Source: an uncultured Acetatifactor sp.
GTDB lineage: Bacteria; Bacillota; Clostridia; Lachnospirales; Lachnospiraceae
DNA length: 64,000 bases
Direction: 5' to 3'
Assembly (NCBI GenBank): GCA_934433135.1
Contig: CAKRZO010000002.1
Location: 124,001 to 188,000, forward strand
Position 1 is the first letter of the stretch, and every line of letters starts with the position of its first letter. The position numbers were made by a program, and so were the translations under genes. Below, in pieces: positions 1 to 8,783 of this stretch. The notes below the pieces were generated by a model. It searched no databases. It saw nothing but the letters and a program-made list of their open reading frames with translations, and was not told the origin of the DNA.

Positions 1-307
1 ATGGGCACCGGCTCTTTCCGAAGAACTGATATTTAGAGTTTTTCTTCCTGCAAAGATATTCAGGTTATTTAAACTTGAAGACAATATAGGAAATAGGGTG
101 TGGGTATTTATTATATTAACGATTCCTTTTGCATTGCTGCATTGCACAGAATTGCTTGCAGCAAATGAAGTCTCAGAAACGATCAGACGATGTTATACAG
201 TTGCAGTGAATACGTTAATTCATGCGATTCTGGTAAGAAAGTGCGGTTTTTTTTATGGCGCATATGCCCATGCACTCACTGATTTTTTAGCTTTTAGTTT
301 AAATTAA
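1..307 (+). CDS. CPBP family intramembrane metalloprotease, C-terminal part (truncated by window edge)
   Basis: Open from the first bases in the frame starting at base 2, about 101 residues to the TAA at 305-307. The start lies outside the window. The first residues read APALSEELIFRVF, which fits the EExxxR motif of CPBP (Abi/CAAX-like) membrane proteases. A later hydrophobic helix carries FALLH (the FxxxH motif). The final helix carries HALTDF, where the family usually has HxxxN or HxxxD. These are the glutamate and histidine clusters that bind the metal within the membrane. Substrate unknown; relatives process membrane proteins or act in bacteriocin self-immunity. The family call is fairly firm from the motifs; the role is not. 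Confidence 0.72.
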   Translation, partial: WAPALSEELIFRVFLPAKIFRLFKLEDNIGNRVWVFIILTIPFALLHCTELLAANEVSETIRRCYTVAVNTLIHAILVRKCGFFYGAYAHALTDFLAFSLN

Positions 308-308
308 G

Positions 309-336
309 AAACCCGGGGTTCATAACCCCGGGTTTT
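309..336. terminator. bidirectional intrinsic terminator
   Basis: A GC-rich hairpin (AACCCGGGG, short loop, CCCCGGGTT) followed by TTTT lies between the convergent CPBP and cold-shock genes. Read on the minus strand it is followed by TTTC and more T residues, so it probably ends both transcripts. Confidence 0.85.
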
Positions 337-352
337 CATTAGCAACTGTCTA

Positions 353-568
353 TTAAGCTACAACAGTAACGTTGGTAGCACGAACCTTGCTGCTGTTCTG
401 AGGATCACATTCGGTATCGAAAGTAACCTTCTGGCCTTCTTCCAAAGACTTGAATCCCTGTGCATTGATAGCGGAGAAATGTACGAATACTTCTTCACCG
501 GTTGCATCGTTGGTGATAAATCCATAACCCTTGGAAGCGTTGAACCACTTAACAGTACCTTTATTCAT
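353..568 (-). CDS. cold-shock domain protein (CspA family)
   Basis: A 71-residue protein with the whole cold-shock OB fold. The RNP1-like motif is KGYGFI and the RNP2-like motif is VFVHF, preceded by the typical N-terminus GTVKWFN. Family members bind single-stranded RNA/DNA and act as RNA chaperones in the cytoplasm. The ATG at 566-568 follows an AGGAGG site at good spacing. A strong promoter lies about 160 bases upstream, so the mRNA has a long 5' leader, as is common for csp genes whose leader folds in a temperature-dependent way. The gene stands alone and ends in a strong hairpin shared with the convergent neighbour. Confidence 0.96.
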   Translation of the reverse strand: MNKGTVKWFNASKGYGFITNDATGEEVFVHFSAINAQGFKSLEEGQKVTFDTECDPQNSSKVRATNVTVVA

Positions 569-728
569 GATAAAGTACCTCCTTTTTTAAATCCGGGCGA
601 TTGCCCGCTTATTTTGTAATTCTAGAACGTAGGACAAAAAAATCACATATTTTTGTAAACCATCATTAAAAGAACAATGCCTTACAAAAATATGTGAGAT
701 CAATGACTTTCATTTAGAATACAGCATG

Positions 729-758
729 AGTATACCATCACCTCTTGCAAAATGTCAA
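729..758 (-). promoter_or_regulatory. sigma-A promoter of the cold-shock gene
   Basis: On the minus strand: TTGACA (753-758), 18-base spacer, TATACT (729-734) with an extended TG one base upstream. It would start transcription near 722 and give a leader of about 150 bases. Confidence 0.8.
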
Positions 759-790
759 TCCCTTTTTTCAAAGATTTTGGGGCTTGGAAT

Positions 791-933
791 GTAGCAGTTC
801 AGGCGCGCCATTCGCAAAACCGCGCTTTCAGCGCTTTCTCGCTGCTTCGCAGCTGTTTGTTGTGGCTGCAAGCCACAATTTTTATATAAATGGCGCTAAG
901 TTCCAAGCATAGAATGCTTGTCTGAACTGTTAC
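791..933. repeat. palindromic intergenic repeat, family A, copy 1
   Basis: Ends are inverted: GTAGCAGTTCAG on the left and GTCTGAACTGTTAC on the right. Copy 2 (28888-29038) is the same element in the opposite orientation: it shares the end GCGAATGGCGCG, the internal block containing GGCGCTAAG, and the two tips. A third, partial copy is at 61262-61317. The interior holds further hairpins. No coding potential. It probably is a nonautonomous MITE-like or REP-like element. The rest of the 569-996 gap holds only the csp leader and promoter. Confidence 0.75.
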
Positions 934-996
934 CTTGGAATATTTTACAGAAAAATGGAGAAGATAGGAAGCATTCATTATAGAAGGAGGGAAATT

Positions 997-1770
997 ATGG
1001 GGTTGGAAGGAATGCAAATGTTCGGATTAATATTGACTGCCTTTACAGCGGGCGGATGCATCGGATTCTGGGCAGGTAAGATTGCAGTCAGAGAAGCAGC
1101 CTTTGCAAAGGAACAGGAAAATGTGGGAGAAAGCGGCCGACAGGGTGGGTATTACGGATATGACAGAAACGATCTGTTCCATGACGGTAAAGAGCGCAAC
1201 AATGATAAATTTGGCGACAGAGAAGGAGACAGAAGCGACAGGAATAATCGATACAGCAGGCACGAGAGATGGGAAAGACATGAAAGGAAGCATCCCGGAG
1301 AAAAGAGAATCCTGGCCGGAAGCGGAATCGGAAGTCCTGCAAGCGGAAAGGTGAGTGCTTTTCAGGAAAATGGGAAAAAGGGAATACGGATCCTTCCGGA
1401 CAGCGGCAAAATTTATGCTCCGGCATCCGGTAAAATTGTAAAGCTCTACCCTATGGGAAGCCGTATGTGCTTAAGAACCGACGGAGGAACGGAAATCCTG
1501 ATTGAAGCGGGAAGCAACATCGAGGAAGCCGATGCAGACTGGTATCGCTCCAGAATCGTGCAGAATGAAGTAGTGGACAAGGGAAAACTCCTTTTGGAAT
1601 ACGATATACAGGCCATAGAAGAACAAGGCGGAGACAATGCGGTATTTGTAAGCATGGCAGACACCCAAAAGATGCAGGAAGTAGAAGTTACCTCTGCACC
1701 CTATGTCAAAACCGGACAGGAAATTATGTGGCTTACGCATGACTGTGAAAGTTATACACGCACTTCCTGA
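997..1770 (+). CDS. membrane-anchored PTS IIA(Glc)-like domain protein, catalytic histidines missing
   Basis: 257 residues from the ATG at 997, which follows an AAGGAGGG site; the upstream in-frame ATG at 955 has no such site. Residues 1-30 form one membrane segment. Residues 35-110 are very charged (Asp, Arg, His, Asn) and probably disordered. From about residue 125 there is a PTS EIIA type-1 fold, with KIYAPASGKIVKL, LRTDGGTEILIEAG and KGKLLLEYDIQAI, like IIA(Glc)/IIA(Bgl). The active enzyme has a histidine in the motif ILIHIG; here it is Glu (ILIEAG). The second histidine (KHAIG) is also absent (GSRMCL). Phosphotransfer is therefore unlikely, and a binding or regulatory role at the membrane is more plausible. 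Single gene, between repeat A1 and repeat B1. The family call is good; the function is unknown. Confidence 0.75.
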   Translation: MGLEGMQMFGLILTAFTAGGCIGFWAGKIAVREAAFAKEQENVGESGRQGGYYGYDRNDLFHDGKERNNDKFGDREGDRSDRNNRYSRHERWERHERKHPGEKRILAGSGIGSPASGKVSAFQENGKKGIRILPDSGKIYAPASGKIVKLYPMGSRMCLRTDGGTEILIEAGSNIEEADADWYRSRIVQNEVVDKGKLLLEYDIQAIEEQGGDNAVFVSMADTQKMQEVEVTSAPYVKTGQEIMWLTHDCESYTRTS

Positions 1771-1801
1771 CAGCATCCAAACTGCATCTTTCGACCAAGG
1801 T

Positions 1802-1826
1802 AAACTTGTAAAGATACAAGTTTATT
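1802..1826 (+). terminator. weak hairpin terminator after the IIA-like gene
   Basis: AAACTTGTA, AAGA loop, TACAAGTTT then ATT. A 9-bp AT-rich stem that could end the preceding transcript. Confidence 0.45.
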
Positions 1827-1840
1827 AATAGCAAGTTTCT

Positions 1841-1924
1841 GAGGGCAGACTCATGGGGATTCCAATGAGGGGCGCAAAATTGAGCGAGAGCGTCCCCCGA
1901 ATGGAACTCCATGAGCCTGCCCGG
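1841..1924. repeat. palindromic intergenic repeat, family B, copy 1
   Basis: An 84-base imperfect inverted repeat: the left arm GGGCAGACTCATGG pairs with the right arm CCATGAGCCTGCCC. The same element occurs in reverse orientation at 27645-27727, sharing GGGGATTCCAATGAGGGG and CCCCCGAATGGAA. No ORF. It may fold as a long RNA hairpin or be a MITE remnant. The rest of the 1771-2143 gap has only the hairpin before it and the clpB promoter. Confidence 0.72.
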
Positions 1925-2080
1925 GGATCTGCGTCAACTCTATTTTGTATTAATGTAGTTGTATAAAATCCTTCTGTCTTATCTGAGAATCGTATTGACA
2001 GAATAACCGCTGTCAGGGTAAAATAAAGAAGCAAGAAAGAAAATACATAACAATTTTAGAAAGAGTTTATATTTTTTTTC

Positions 2081-2108
2081 TTGATTTTCCTGTTTCATGT
2101 GTTATAGT
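2081..2108 (+). promoter_or_regulatory. putative promoter of clpB
   Basis: TTGATT (2081-2086), 16-base spacer, TATAGT (2103-2108) with an extended TG. The AGGG-type ribosome site follows 25 bases later. I see no CIRCE element or CtsR heptad repeat here, so heat control, if any, is not evident. Confidence 0.6.
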
Positions 2109-2143
2109 ACTAGTACAACAAAGAAAAAGGGAGGGCTAAGATT

Positions 2144-4738
2144 ATGAATATTCAGAAATTTACCCAGAAATCCATGGAAGCTGTGAACGGCTGTGAAAAG
2201 CTGGCATACGAATATGGAAACCAGGAAATCGAACAGGAACATTTGTTGTACAGCCTTTTAACCATAGAGGATAGTCTGATACTGAAGCTGATTGAGAAGA
2301 TGGAGATACAGAAAGAACATTTTCTGAATCGGGCAAGGGAAGCAGTTGAAAAGCGTACCAGAGTACAGGGTGGTCAGGTTTTCGTAGGGCAGTCCCTGAA
2401 TAAGGTATTGATTACCGCGGAAGAAGAGGCAAAGCAGCTTGGAGACGAGTATGTTTCGGTGGAGCATCTTTTCCTGGCGATGCTTCGTTACCCCAATAGG
2501 GAAATTGCCCAGATTTTTAAGGAATACGGAATTACCAGAGAACGTTTCCTGCAGGCACTTTCCACGGTGCGGGGGAATCAGAGAGTGACCAGTGATAATC
2601 CGGAAGCAACTTATGATACCCTGGAGAAGTACGGACAGGAGTTGGTGGAAAAAGCCAGAAACCAGAAACTGGATCCGGTTATCGGCAGAGACAGTGAGAT
2701 CCGTAATATTATCCGGATTTTGTCCCGTAAAACCAAAAACAACCCGGTGCTGATCGGGGAACCCGGTGTCGGTAAAACGGCAGTGGTGGAAGGACTTGCC
2801 CAGAGAATTGTCAGAGGAGATGTTCCCCAGGGATTAAAGGATAAAAAGATCTTTTCCCTGGATATGGGTGCGCTGGTTGCCGGTGCAAAATACAGAGGCG
2901 AATTTGAGGAACGACTGAAAGCCGTTCTGGAAGATGTTAAGAGTAGCAACGGACAGATCATTCTGTTCATTGATGAACTGCATACCATTGTGGGAGCCGG
3001 TAAGACGGACGGCGCATTGGATGCCGGCAATATGCTCAAACCCATGCTTGCCAGAGGGGAATTGCACTGTATCGGTGCGACCACACTGGATGAGTACCGT
3101 CAATATATTGAAAAGGATCCTGCACTGGAGAGACGTTTCCAGCCGGTTATGGTCAACGAGCCGACGGTGGAAGACACCATATCCATCCTGCGTGGTCTGA
3201 AGGAGCGTTATGAAGTCTATCACGGTGTCAAGATCATGGACAATGCGCTGGTAAGTGCAGCCGTATTATCCAACCGGTATATTTCGGATCGTTTCCTGCC
3301 GGATAAGGCAATCGACCTAGTGGATGAAGCCTGCGCTCTGATTAAGACGGAGCTGGACAGCATGCCTACGGAACTGGATGAGCTGCAGCGTAAGATTGTC
3401 CAGATGGAAATCGAAGAAGCCGCTCTGAAAAAGGAAGAGGATCATTTGAGCCAGGAAAGACTGGAGGATCTGCAGAAAGAACTGGCAGAGCTGAAAGCAG
3501 AATTTGCCAATCGGAAGCTGCAGTGGGACAATGAAAAGAGTTCCGTGGAGAAGCTTTCCAAACTGCGTGAGGAAATTGATGAAACCAACAGCCAGATTCA
3601 GATTGCACAAAGAGAAGGCAATCTGGAAAAAGCGGCGGAATTAAGTTATGGCAAACTTCCTGCTTTGAAGAAGCAGCTGGAGCAGGAGGAAGAGAAGGTC
3701 AATGCCGGAGACCTGTCATTGGTACATGAAAAAGTATCGGAAGATGAGATCGCAAGGATTATTTCCCGCTGGACCGGTATTCCGGTAGCAAAGCTGACGG
3801 AAAGCGAGCGGAATAAGACGCTTCATTTGGATGAAGAGCTTCATAAGAGAGTCATCGGTCAGGATGAAGGCGTTACGAAGGTAACAGAAGCCATTATCCG
3901 TTCCAAAGCCGGTATCAAGGATCCCAGCAAACCCATCGGATCATTCCTGTTCTTGGGACCTACCGGTGTCGGTAAGACAGAACTTGCCAAATCCCTGGCA
4001 GCCGCTTTGTTCGATGACGAAAATAACATGGTTCGTATTGATATGAGTGAGTATATGGAGAAGTATTCCGTATCCAGACTGATCGGAGCGCCTCCCGGAT
4101 ATGTAGGATATGAAGAAGGCGGTCAGCTGACAGAGGCAGTGCGCAGAAAACCTTACAGTGTGGTTCTGTTCGATGAAATCGAAAAGGCGCATCCGGATGT
4201 ATTCAATGTTCTTTTGCAGGTTCTGGATGACGGACGGATTACGGACTCCCAGGGAAGAACCGTAGACTTTAAGAATACGATTCTGATTATGACTTCCAAC
4301 ATCGGTGCCCAGTATCTGCTGGACGGCATCGATGAGGAAGGCAACATTCGTCCGGAGGCGGAGGATCTGGTCATGAATGATTTGAGAAATCATTTCCGTC
4401 CGGAATTCCTGAACCGTCTGGATGAGACCATTTTGTTCAAGCCTTTGACCAGAGAGAATATCGGCGGTATCATTAAGCTGATCATCGATGACCTCAACAA
4501 ACGGTTGGAGGATAAGGAGTTGACCATTGAGCTGACACCGCAGGCTCAGAGCTTTATCGTGGATAATGCTTATGATCCGGTGTATGGTGCAAGACCTCTG
4601 AAGAGATATATTCAGAAGTATGTGGAGACTCTGGCTGCGAAACTGATTCTTTCGGATGCTGTATCGGAAGGCGATACCATTCAGATTACCGTGGAGGACG
4701 GCAAACTGGATGCAGTCGTAAAAAACGGTACAAGATAA
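2144..4738 (+). CDS. clpB: ATP-dependent disaggregase ClpB
   Basis: 864 residues, normal ClpB length. Order of domains: Clp-N double repeat (about 1-145), first AAA+ module with Walker A GEPGVGKT near residue 204 and LFIDELH Walker B, coiled-coil middle domain (about 400-520), then second AAA+ module with GPTGVGKT near residue 605 and [12 protein letters not shown], and the C-terminal D2-small domain. The long middle domain separates it from ClpA, ClpC and ClpE. With DnaK it threads aggregated proteins through its hexamer pore in the cytoplasm. The ATG at 2144 follows GGGAGGG. Single-gene unit: own promoter and a strong terminator at 4784-4818. Confidence 0.97.
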   Translation: MNIQKFTQKSMEAVNGCEKLAYEYGNQEIEQEHLLYSLLTIEDSLILKLIEKMEIQKEHFLNRAREAVEKRTRVQGGQVFVGQSLNKVLITAEEEAKQLGDEYVSVEHLFLAMLRYPNREIAQIFKEYGITRERFLQALSTVRGNQRVTSDNPEATYDTLEKYGQELVEKARNQKLDPVIGRDSEIRNIIRILSRKTKNNPVLIGEPGVGKTAVVEGLAQRIVRGDVPQGLKDKKIFSLDMGALVAGAKYRGEFEERLKAVLEDVKSSNGQIILFIDELHTIVGAGKTDGALDAGNMLKPMLARGELHCIGATTLDEYRQYIEKDPALERRFQPVMVNEPTVEDTISILRGLKERYEVYHGVKIMDNALVSAAVLSNRYISDRFLPDKAIDLVDEACALIKTELDSMPTELDELQRKIVQMEIEEAALKKEEDHLSQERLEDLQKELAELKAEFANRKLQWDNEKSSVEKLSKLREEIDETNSQIQIAQREGNLEKAAELSYGKLPALKKQLEQEEEKVNAGDLSLVHEKVSEDEIARIISRWTGIPVAKLTESERNKTLHLDEELHKRVIGQDEGVTKVTEAIIRSKAGIKDPSKPIGSFLFLGPTGVGKTELAKSLAAALFDDENNMVRIDMSEYMEKYSVSRLIGAPPGYVGYEEGGQLTEAVRRKPYSVVLFDEIEKAHPDVFNVLLQVLDDGRITDSQGRTVDFKNTILIMTSNIGAQYLLDGIDEEGNIRPEAEDLVMNDLRNHFRPEFLNRLDETILFKPLTRENIGGIIKLIIDDLNKRLEDKELTIELTPQAQSFIVDNAYDPVYGARPLKRYIQKYVETLAAKLILSDAVSEGDTIQITVEDGKLDAVVKNGTR

Positions 4739-4783
4739 GAGTCAAAATCAGAAATAAAATAGGAAATAACAAAGATGCAACTT

Positions 4784-4818
4784 AAAAAGGCTGTCGTGTA
4801 AAAACGGCAGCCTTTTTA
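4784..4818 (+). terminator. intrinsic terminator of clpB
   Basis: AAAAAGGCTG(T)CG, loop TGTAAAAA, CGGCAGCCTTTTT: a strong stem ending in five T residues, 45 bases after the clpB stop. Confidence 0.9.
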
Positions 4819-4932
4819 AGTGCGCCCGGCGGCGCACATTTTATAGAAAAGTGCCAAGGAAGATTCTTTGTTCTTGTAAAAGCGCCTTCGCTTATGTGCA
4901 AAATGAGCCTGCAGGGAAGATTTTTTCGCATA

Positions 4933-4961
4933 TTGCCCCGTTTTACTTTTGCTGTTATGAT
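4933..4961 (+). promoter_or_regulatory. putative promoter of the sugar transport operon
   Basis: TTGCCC (4933-4938), 17-base spacer, TATGAT (4956-4961) with an extended TG. It is 42 bases upstream of the first permease. The poor -35 fits a promoter that needs an activator, for instance the AraC-type regulator of this cluster. That link is inference. Confidence 0.5.
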
Positions 4962-5002
4962 GACGTTGTCAGAAAAACAAAAGGCAGGGAGGCAAGAGCC
5001 GT

Positions 5003-5980
5003 ATGAGGGAGACAGAAACAAGACACGTTTCGCCAAGGCAGCTGGCGGCTATTCAGAAAAGAAAAGAGCGGCGTAAAAATATTCGAAACCATAAGATTCT
5101 CTATTTATTTGTTTTACCGGGACTGATTTATCTGCTGATTTTCAATTACTATCCTTTATACGGAGTGCAGATCGCTTTTCAGCAATATCGGGTAGGAGAA
5201 ATTTTCGGACAGAGTACCTGGGTAGGCGCAAAGCATTTTCTTCGTTTTTTCAAATCCTACTGGTTCGGAACCGTTGTCAAAAACACGTTGGTCTTAAGCA
5301 TGCTTTCCACAATCATTAACTTTCCGCTGCCGATTATCCTAGCATTGATGTTAAATGAGGTGCGGAATGCCCGTTACAAAAAGTTTGTGCAGACCGTGAC
5401 CTATATTCCGCATTTTATCTCACTTGTAGTATTATGCGGAGCCATTCAGCTGTTTTTGTCCCCGGAAAGCGGTATTATGGGAATTGGTCTGAATGCCTTG
5501 CGGGAATTGCTGGGGAAGGATCAGATCAACCTTTTAACCACACCCGGCGCTTTTAAGTGGATTTATGTGTTGTCAGGAACCTGGCAGGGGACCGGCTGGA
5601 GCAGTGTGATTTATTTTGCGGCTCTGGCGGGATCGGATGCAGAGATTCTGGAAGCTGCAGAGATAGACGGAGCAAGCAAGCTGCAGAAAATCTGGTACAT
5701 CAATCTGCCGGTGCTGGTGCCTACGATTGTTACTTGTCTGATTCTGCATTTCGGAGGATTGCTTAACACCAGTTTTGATAAAGTCTACCTGTTGCAGAAC
5801 GACAGTATCTTATCGGTATCGGAAACCATTAATACCTATGTATACCGTTCCGGTATCGGAGGAGCACAGTACAGCTTCAGCGCAGCGGTCGGTTTACTCA
5901 ATTCCGCAGTCAATGCCTTTCTTTTGCTTTGTGCCAACCAGATTACTAGGTGGCTGAGCAAAGAGAACAGTCTGTTTTAA
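5003..5980 (+). CDS. sugar ABC transporter permease, LplB/MalF type
   Basis: 325 residues, about six membrane segments, with the cytoplasmic EAA loop EAAEIDGASKLQKIW that docks on the ATPase. The N-terminus is strongly basic before the first helix (ILYLFVLPGLIYLLIF). This is the LplB subgroup (MalF-like), which in Clostridia imports oligosaccharides. The ATG at 5003 follows GGGAGG. First gene of an operon with the partner permease 15 bases downstream and the substrate-binding lipoprotein after that. No ATPase gene lies nearby; such systems commonly share one MsmX-type ATPase encoded elsewhere. The exact sugar is unknown. Confidence 0.93.
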   Translation: MRETETRHVSPRQLAAIQKRKERRKNIRNHKILYLFVLPGLIYLLIFNYYPLYGVQIAFQQYRVGEIFGQSTWVGAKHFLRFFKSYWFGTVVKNTLVLSMLSTIINFPLPIILALMLNEVRNARYKKFVQTVTYIPHFISLVVLCGAIQLFLSPESGIMGIGLNALRELLGKDQINLLTTPGAFKWIYVLSGTWQGTGWSSVIYFAALAGSDAEILEAAEIDGASKLQKIWYINLPVLVPTIVTCLILHFGGLLNTSFDKVYLLQNDSILSVSETINTYVYRSGIGGAQYSFSAAVGLLNSAVNAFLLLCANQITRWLSKENSLF

Positions 5981-5994
5981 AGGAGGAAAGAGCC

Positions 5995-6921
5995 TTGAAA
6001 AGAAAAAAGAAATGGAGCATGCAGAGCCGGGAAGACAAAATTTTCGATCTGGTAAATCATACCCTGATCGTCCTGATGCTCCTTGTTATCCTTTACCCGC
6101 TTTACTACATAGTGATCGCTTCCTTCAGTAAGACCACGGTAGGTACCTATTTTTGGCCCAACGGTTTTACCGTAAAAGGGTATCTGGAGACCTTCCGCTA
6201 TAAGCCCTTATGGAGCGGTTATGCCAACACCCTGTTTTATACCGTCGGCGGTGTGCTCATCGGATTGTTCTGTACCCTTTTGCTGGCATATGCCATTTCC
6301 CGGAATTATTTTGTGGGGGGTAAACTGATTACCATCCTGGTCATGATTCCCATGTTTGTAAGCGGCGGACTGATCCCTACGTATCTGACGGTTATGCAGC
6401 TGGGGCTTGTGGGAAGCCGGTTCTACATTCTGATCGCCGGTGCGGTTTCCACCTATAATGTCATTGTTGCCCGTACGTTTTTTCGTTCCACAATTCCGGA
6501 GGAACTGTATGAGGCTTCGCTTTTGGACGGCTGTAAGGACGGAAGATTTTTCCTTTCTATTGTAATTCCCCTGTCCAAACCCATTATCGCGGTGGAAGCG
6601 CTGTATCTGGGAGTGGCAAAGTGGAATTCTTATATGACCGAGATGATTTATTTGTCGGATGAAAAGAAATACCCGCTGGCGCTGGTATTAAAAAGACTGC
6701 TTTGGTCCATTACTTATATTCAGGCGCAGCTGGAGGGTAATGCGCAGGGTGCGGAAAACCTTTCCCAGGATGTAATCGCCGGAATGCAGGAAAAAGCGGA
6801 TCTGGCATCGGTTATGCAGTATTGTATTATTCTGTTATCCACGGTTCCCATGCTGTTAATTTATCCTTATCTACAAAAATATTTTGCAAAAGGGGTAATG
6901 ATCGGAGCAGTGAAAGGATGA
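5995..6921 (+). CDS. sugar ABC transporter permease, YtcP/MalG type
   Basis: 308 residues from a TTG at 5995. This start has AGGAGG eight bases upstream, while the upstream in-frame ATG at 5950 lies inside the preceding gene with no ribosome site. Six membrane helices; the EAA loop reads EEASLLDGCKDGRFF-like (LYEASLLDGCKDGRFF). It pairs with the preceding LplB-type protein to form the transmembrane channel. A short insert rich in Gln, Asn and Ala (about residues 245-270) lies before the last helix, typical of the CUT1 YtcP group. Translation is probably coupled to the upstream gene. Confidence 0.92.
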   Translation: MKRKKKWSMQSREDKIFDLVNHTLIVLMLLVILYPLYYIVIASFSKTTVGTYFWPNGFTVKGYLETFRYKPLWSGYANTLFYTVGGVLIGLFCTLLLAYAISRNYFVGGKLITILVMIPMFVSGGLIPTYLTVMQLGLVGSRFYILIAGAVSTYNVIVARTFFRSTIPEELYEASLLDGCKDGRFFLSIVIPLSKPIIAVEALYLGVAKWNSYMTEMIYLSDEKKYPLALVLKRLLWSITYIQAQLEGNAQGAENLSQDVIAGMQEKADLASVMQYCIILLSTVPMLLIYPYLQKYFAKGVMIGAVKG

Positions 6922-7007
6922 ATGCGGAGCAAACGGGAAACGTTTTCAAAAGCGTTCCTGTTTCCATAAAAGATAAGTATTTCAAAAAAAGAAAAGGAGA
7001 AAAGAGA

Positions 7008-8606
7008 ATGAAAAAGAAAACAAGACTAACAGCATTATTGCTGGCAGCAGCCATGGTATGCGGTCTGGCAGGATGCGGCAATTCCGGAAAACAGGAAAGC
7101 AGCAGTGCCGATGTAACGAAGAAGGCGTCTGCAGAGCAGGGCACAACCGCTGCGGAAGAAGAAAGTAAGCTCTTTAATACCGATGGAGTATTGCCTATTG
7201 TGAACGAACCTGTTACACTGAAAGTGCTGATGATTGATGACGGCGAAGATGTAGCTAACCGGAAAGCATGGAAATGGCTGACGGAAAAAACCGGAATCGA
7301 ATTTGAAGTGCAGACCCTTACGGCAGAAGAAATGGCAACCAAGCTTCCGTTAATCCTGGCAGGCAATGATCTGCCGGATATCTTCTGGAGATGTCCTTTT
7401 GATTATGCCATGCTGGAATCTTATGCAGGCGTAGGTAAAATCATGCAGCTGGATGACCTGATCGAGAAATACGGTTATTATACCAAGCAGGTAATCGAGG
7501 CGGAAAGCACGGTAAAGGGCGCTATGACGGCATCCGACGGACATAAGTATTCCATGCCGCAGGTTACGGGCAAATCCGCTCTGGGTTATATGATCAACCA
7601 GAACTGGCTGGATAATCTGAATCTTCCGGTACCGGAAACGTTGGATGAACTGTATGATACTCTGGTTGCTTTCAGAGATCAGGATGCCAACGGAAACGGT
7701 GACCCCAATGATGAAATTCCCATGTCTTTCCCGGGTTCTTCCCATATGGCGATGAGAGCCATGGTAATGGCATGGTGCGGCTTCAGCCAGTACTGGCCTG
7801 CTACCGGCGCGACCTTTGATGCGGATGCAAACGGCAAAGTTGCCCTGAATCAGACAACCGATCAGTATCGTTATGTTTTGGAATACTTAAATAAGCTGTA
7901 TAACGAAGGACTGCTGGATAAGAATGCATTTACCCAGACTTCCGAAGAACATAAAGCAAAGCTTCTGGCAAACCAGATCGGTGTTTATACCAACGGAAAC
8001 AATAACTCTACTCTGCTGGAACAGGGAATTTACTACACGGAAATGGCTCTGACAAGCCAGGTAAATCCGGATGTGCCGGTACTGGGAGGAAGCATGCCCT
8101 ATAACCCGAACCTGTTTGCCATTTCTGCTTTGACAAAATATCCGGAAGTATGCTTCCTTCTGGGCGATTATATCTACAGTGAAGAAGCTTCCTGGTATCT
8201 GGTATACGGAGAAGAAGGCGTGGACTTTACCTGGAAGGATAAAGATCATTATCAGGTAGATTATATCGGTGACAGCGGAAATAAACTTTTTGTCAACAAC
8301 TGGACCAGAACGGAATGGAAGCAGCAAAAGGAAGATGAGAAGCTACGTAAAAATGATGAAATTGCAGCAAAATACTGTAAGACAGCTTTCCAGAACTATC
8401 TGGTATTTACCCAGGAGGAAAATGATATCATTTCCGAAATTGCTACGGATTTAAGTTCTGTATGTGATGAGGCATTTGTACAGTTTATCACCAACGGAAT
8501 CGATGATGCTTCCTGGCAGGAATATGTGGATCTGGTAAAATCCTTAAGAGCGGATGAACTGACGGAAATTTATCAGGCTGCTTATGACCGCTTCTATGCG
8601 GAGTAA
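7008..8606 (+). CDS. extracellular sugar-binding lipoprotein (LplA-like)
   Basis: 532 residues from the ATG at 7008 (AAAGGAG site); upstream in-frame ATGs overlap the permease gene. Signal peptide with lipobox LAGC near residue 20, so it is lipid-anchored outside the membrane. A Ser/Ala/Glu-rich linker then leads into a family-1 solute-binding fold, with conserved stretches such as LPDIFWRC and EIPMSFPGSSH. It delivers the substrate to the two upstream permeases. LplA-type proteins are longer than MalE and usually take complex glycans; the ligand cannot be read from sequence. Confidence 0.93.
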   Translation: MKKKTRLTALLLAAAMVCGLAGCGNSGKQESSSADVTKKASAEQGTTAAEEESKLFNTDGVLPIVNEPVTLKVLMIDDGEDVANRKAWKWLTEKTGIEFEVQTLTAEEMATKLPLILAGNDLPDIFWRCPFDYAMLESYAGVGKIMQLDDLIEKYGYYTKQVIEAESTVKGAMTASDGHKYSMPQVTGKSALGYMINQNWLDNLNLPVPETLDELYDTLVAFRDQDANGNGDPNDEIPMSFPGSSHMAMRAMVMAWCGFSQYWPATGATFDADANGKVALNQTTDQYRYVLEYLNKLYNEGLLDKNAFTQTSEEHKAKLLANQIGVYTNGNNNSTLLEQGIYYTEMALTSQVNPDVPVLGGSMPYNPNLFAISALTKYPEVCFLLGDYIYSEEASWYLVYGEEGVDFTWKDKDHYQVDYIGDSGNKLFVNNWTRTEWKQQKEDEKLRKNDEIAAKYCKTAFQNYLVFTQEENDIISEIATDLSSVCDEAFVQFITNGIDDASWQEYVDLVKSLRADELTEIYQAAYDRFYAE

Positions 8607-8614
8607 GTTTAAGG

Positions 8615-8654
8615 ATTGTGAGAGTGCGAAGCACGAAGCAATCTGCGTAATCAG
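8615..8654. repeat. short dispersed repeat, family D, copy 1
   Basis: About 40 bases shared with 19306-19345: the common core is GAGAGTGCGAAG, then GAAG, then CGTAATCA. It sits directly after the binding-protein stop codon. Confidence 0.55.
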
Positions 8655-8701
8655 GATTTGAGTGTTTTAACACCCGGATCCGGGAATAGAAAAAGTGCAA
8701 A

Positions 8702-8731
8702 ACTCCGGCGGAATGTTTATTTTGCCGGAGT
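8702..8731 (+). terminator. hairpin between binding protein and regulator
   Basis: ACTCCGGC, 14-base loop, GCCGGAGT. There is no clear T tract, so it may slow or partly stop read-through rather than be a full terminator. Confidence 0.4.
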
Positions 8732-8783
8732 CCTGCCATGTCAGTACAACGTCCTGCAAATAACCGGCCGAGGAGAGAAATTT

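Noticed and set aside
799..1017. Minus-strand ORF 799-1017 and the ATG at 955 as gene starts
   Set aside because: They lie in repeat A1 and the leader of the IIA-like gene and lack ribosome sites.
2046..2143. CIRCE or CtsR heat-shock operator upstream of clpB
   Set aside because: I looked for TTAGCACTC/GAGTGCTAA and direct GGTCAAA heptads and found neither.
5950..5994. ATG at 5950 as start of the second permease
   Set aside because: It lies inside the first permease gene; the TTG at 5995 has a full AGGAGG at the right distance.
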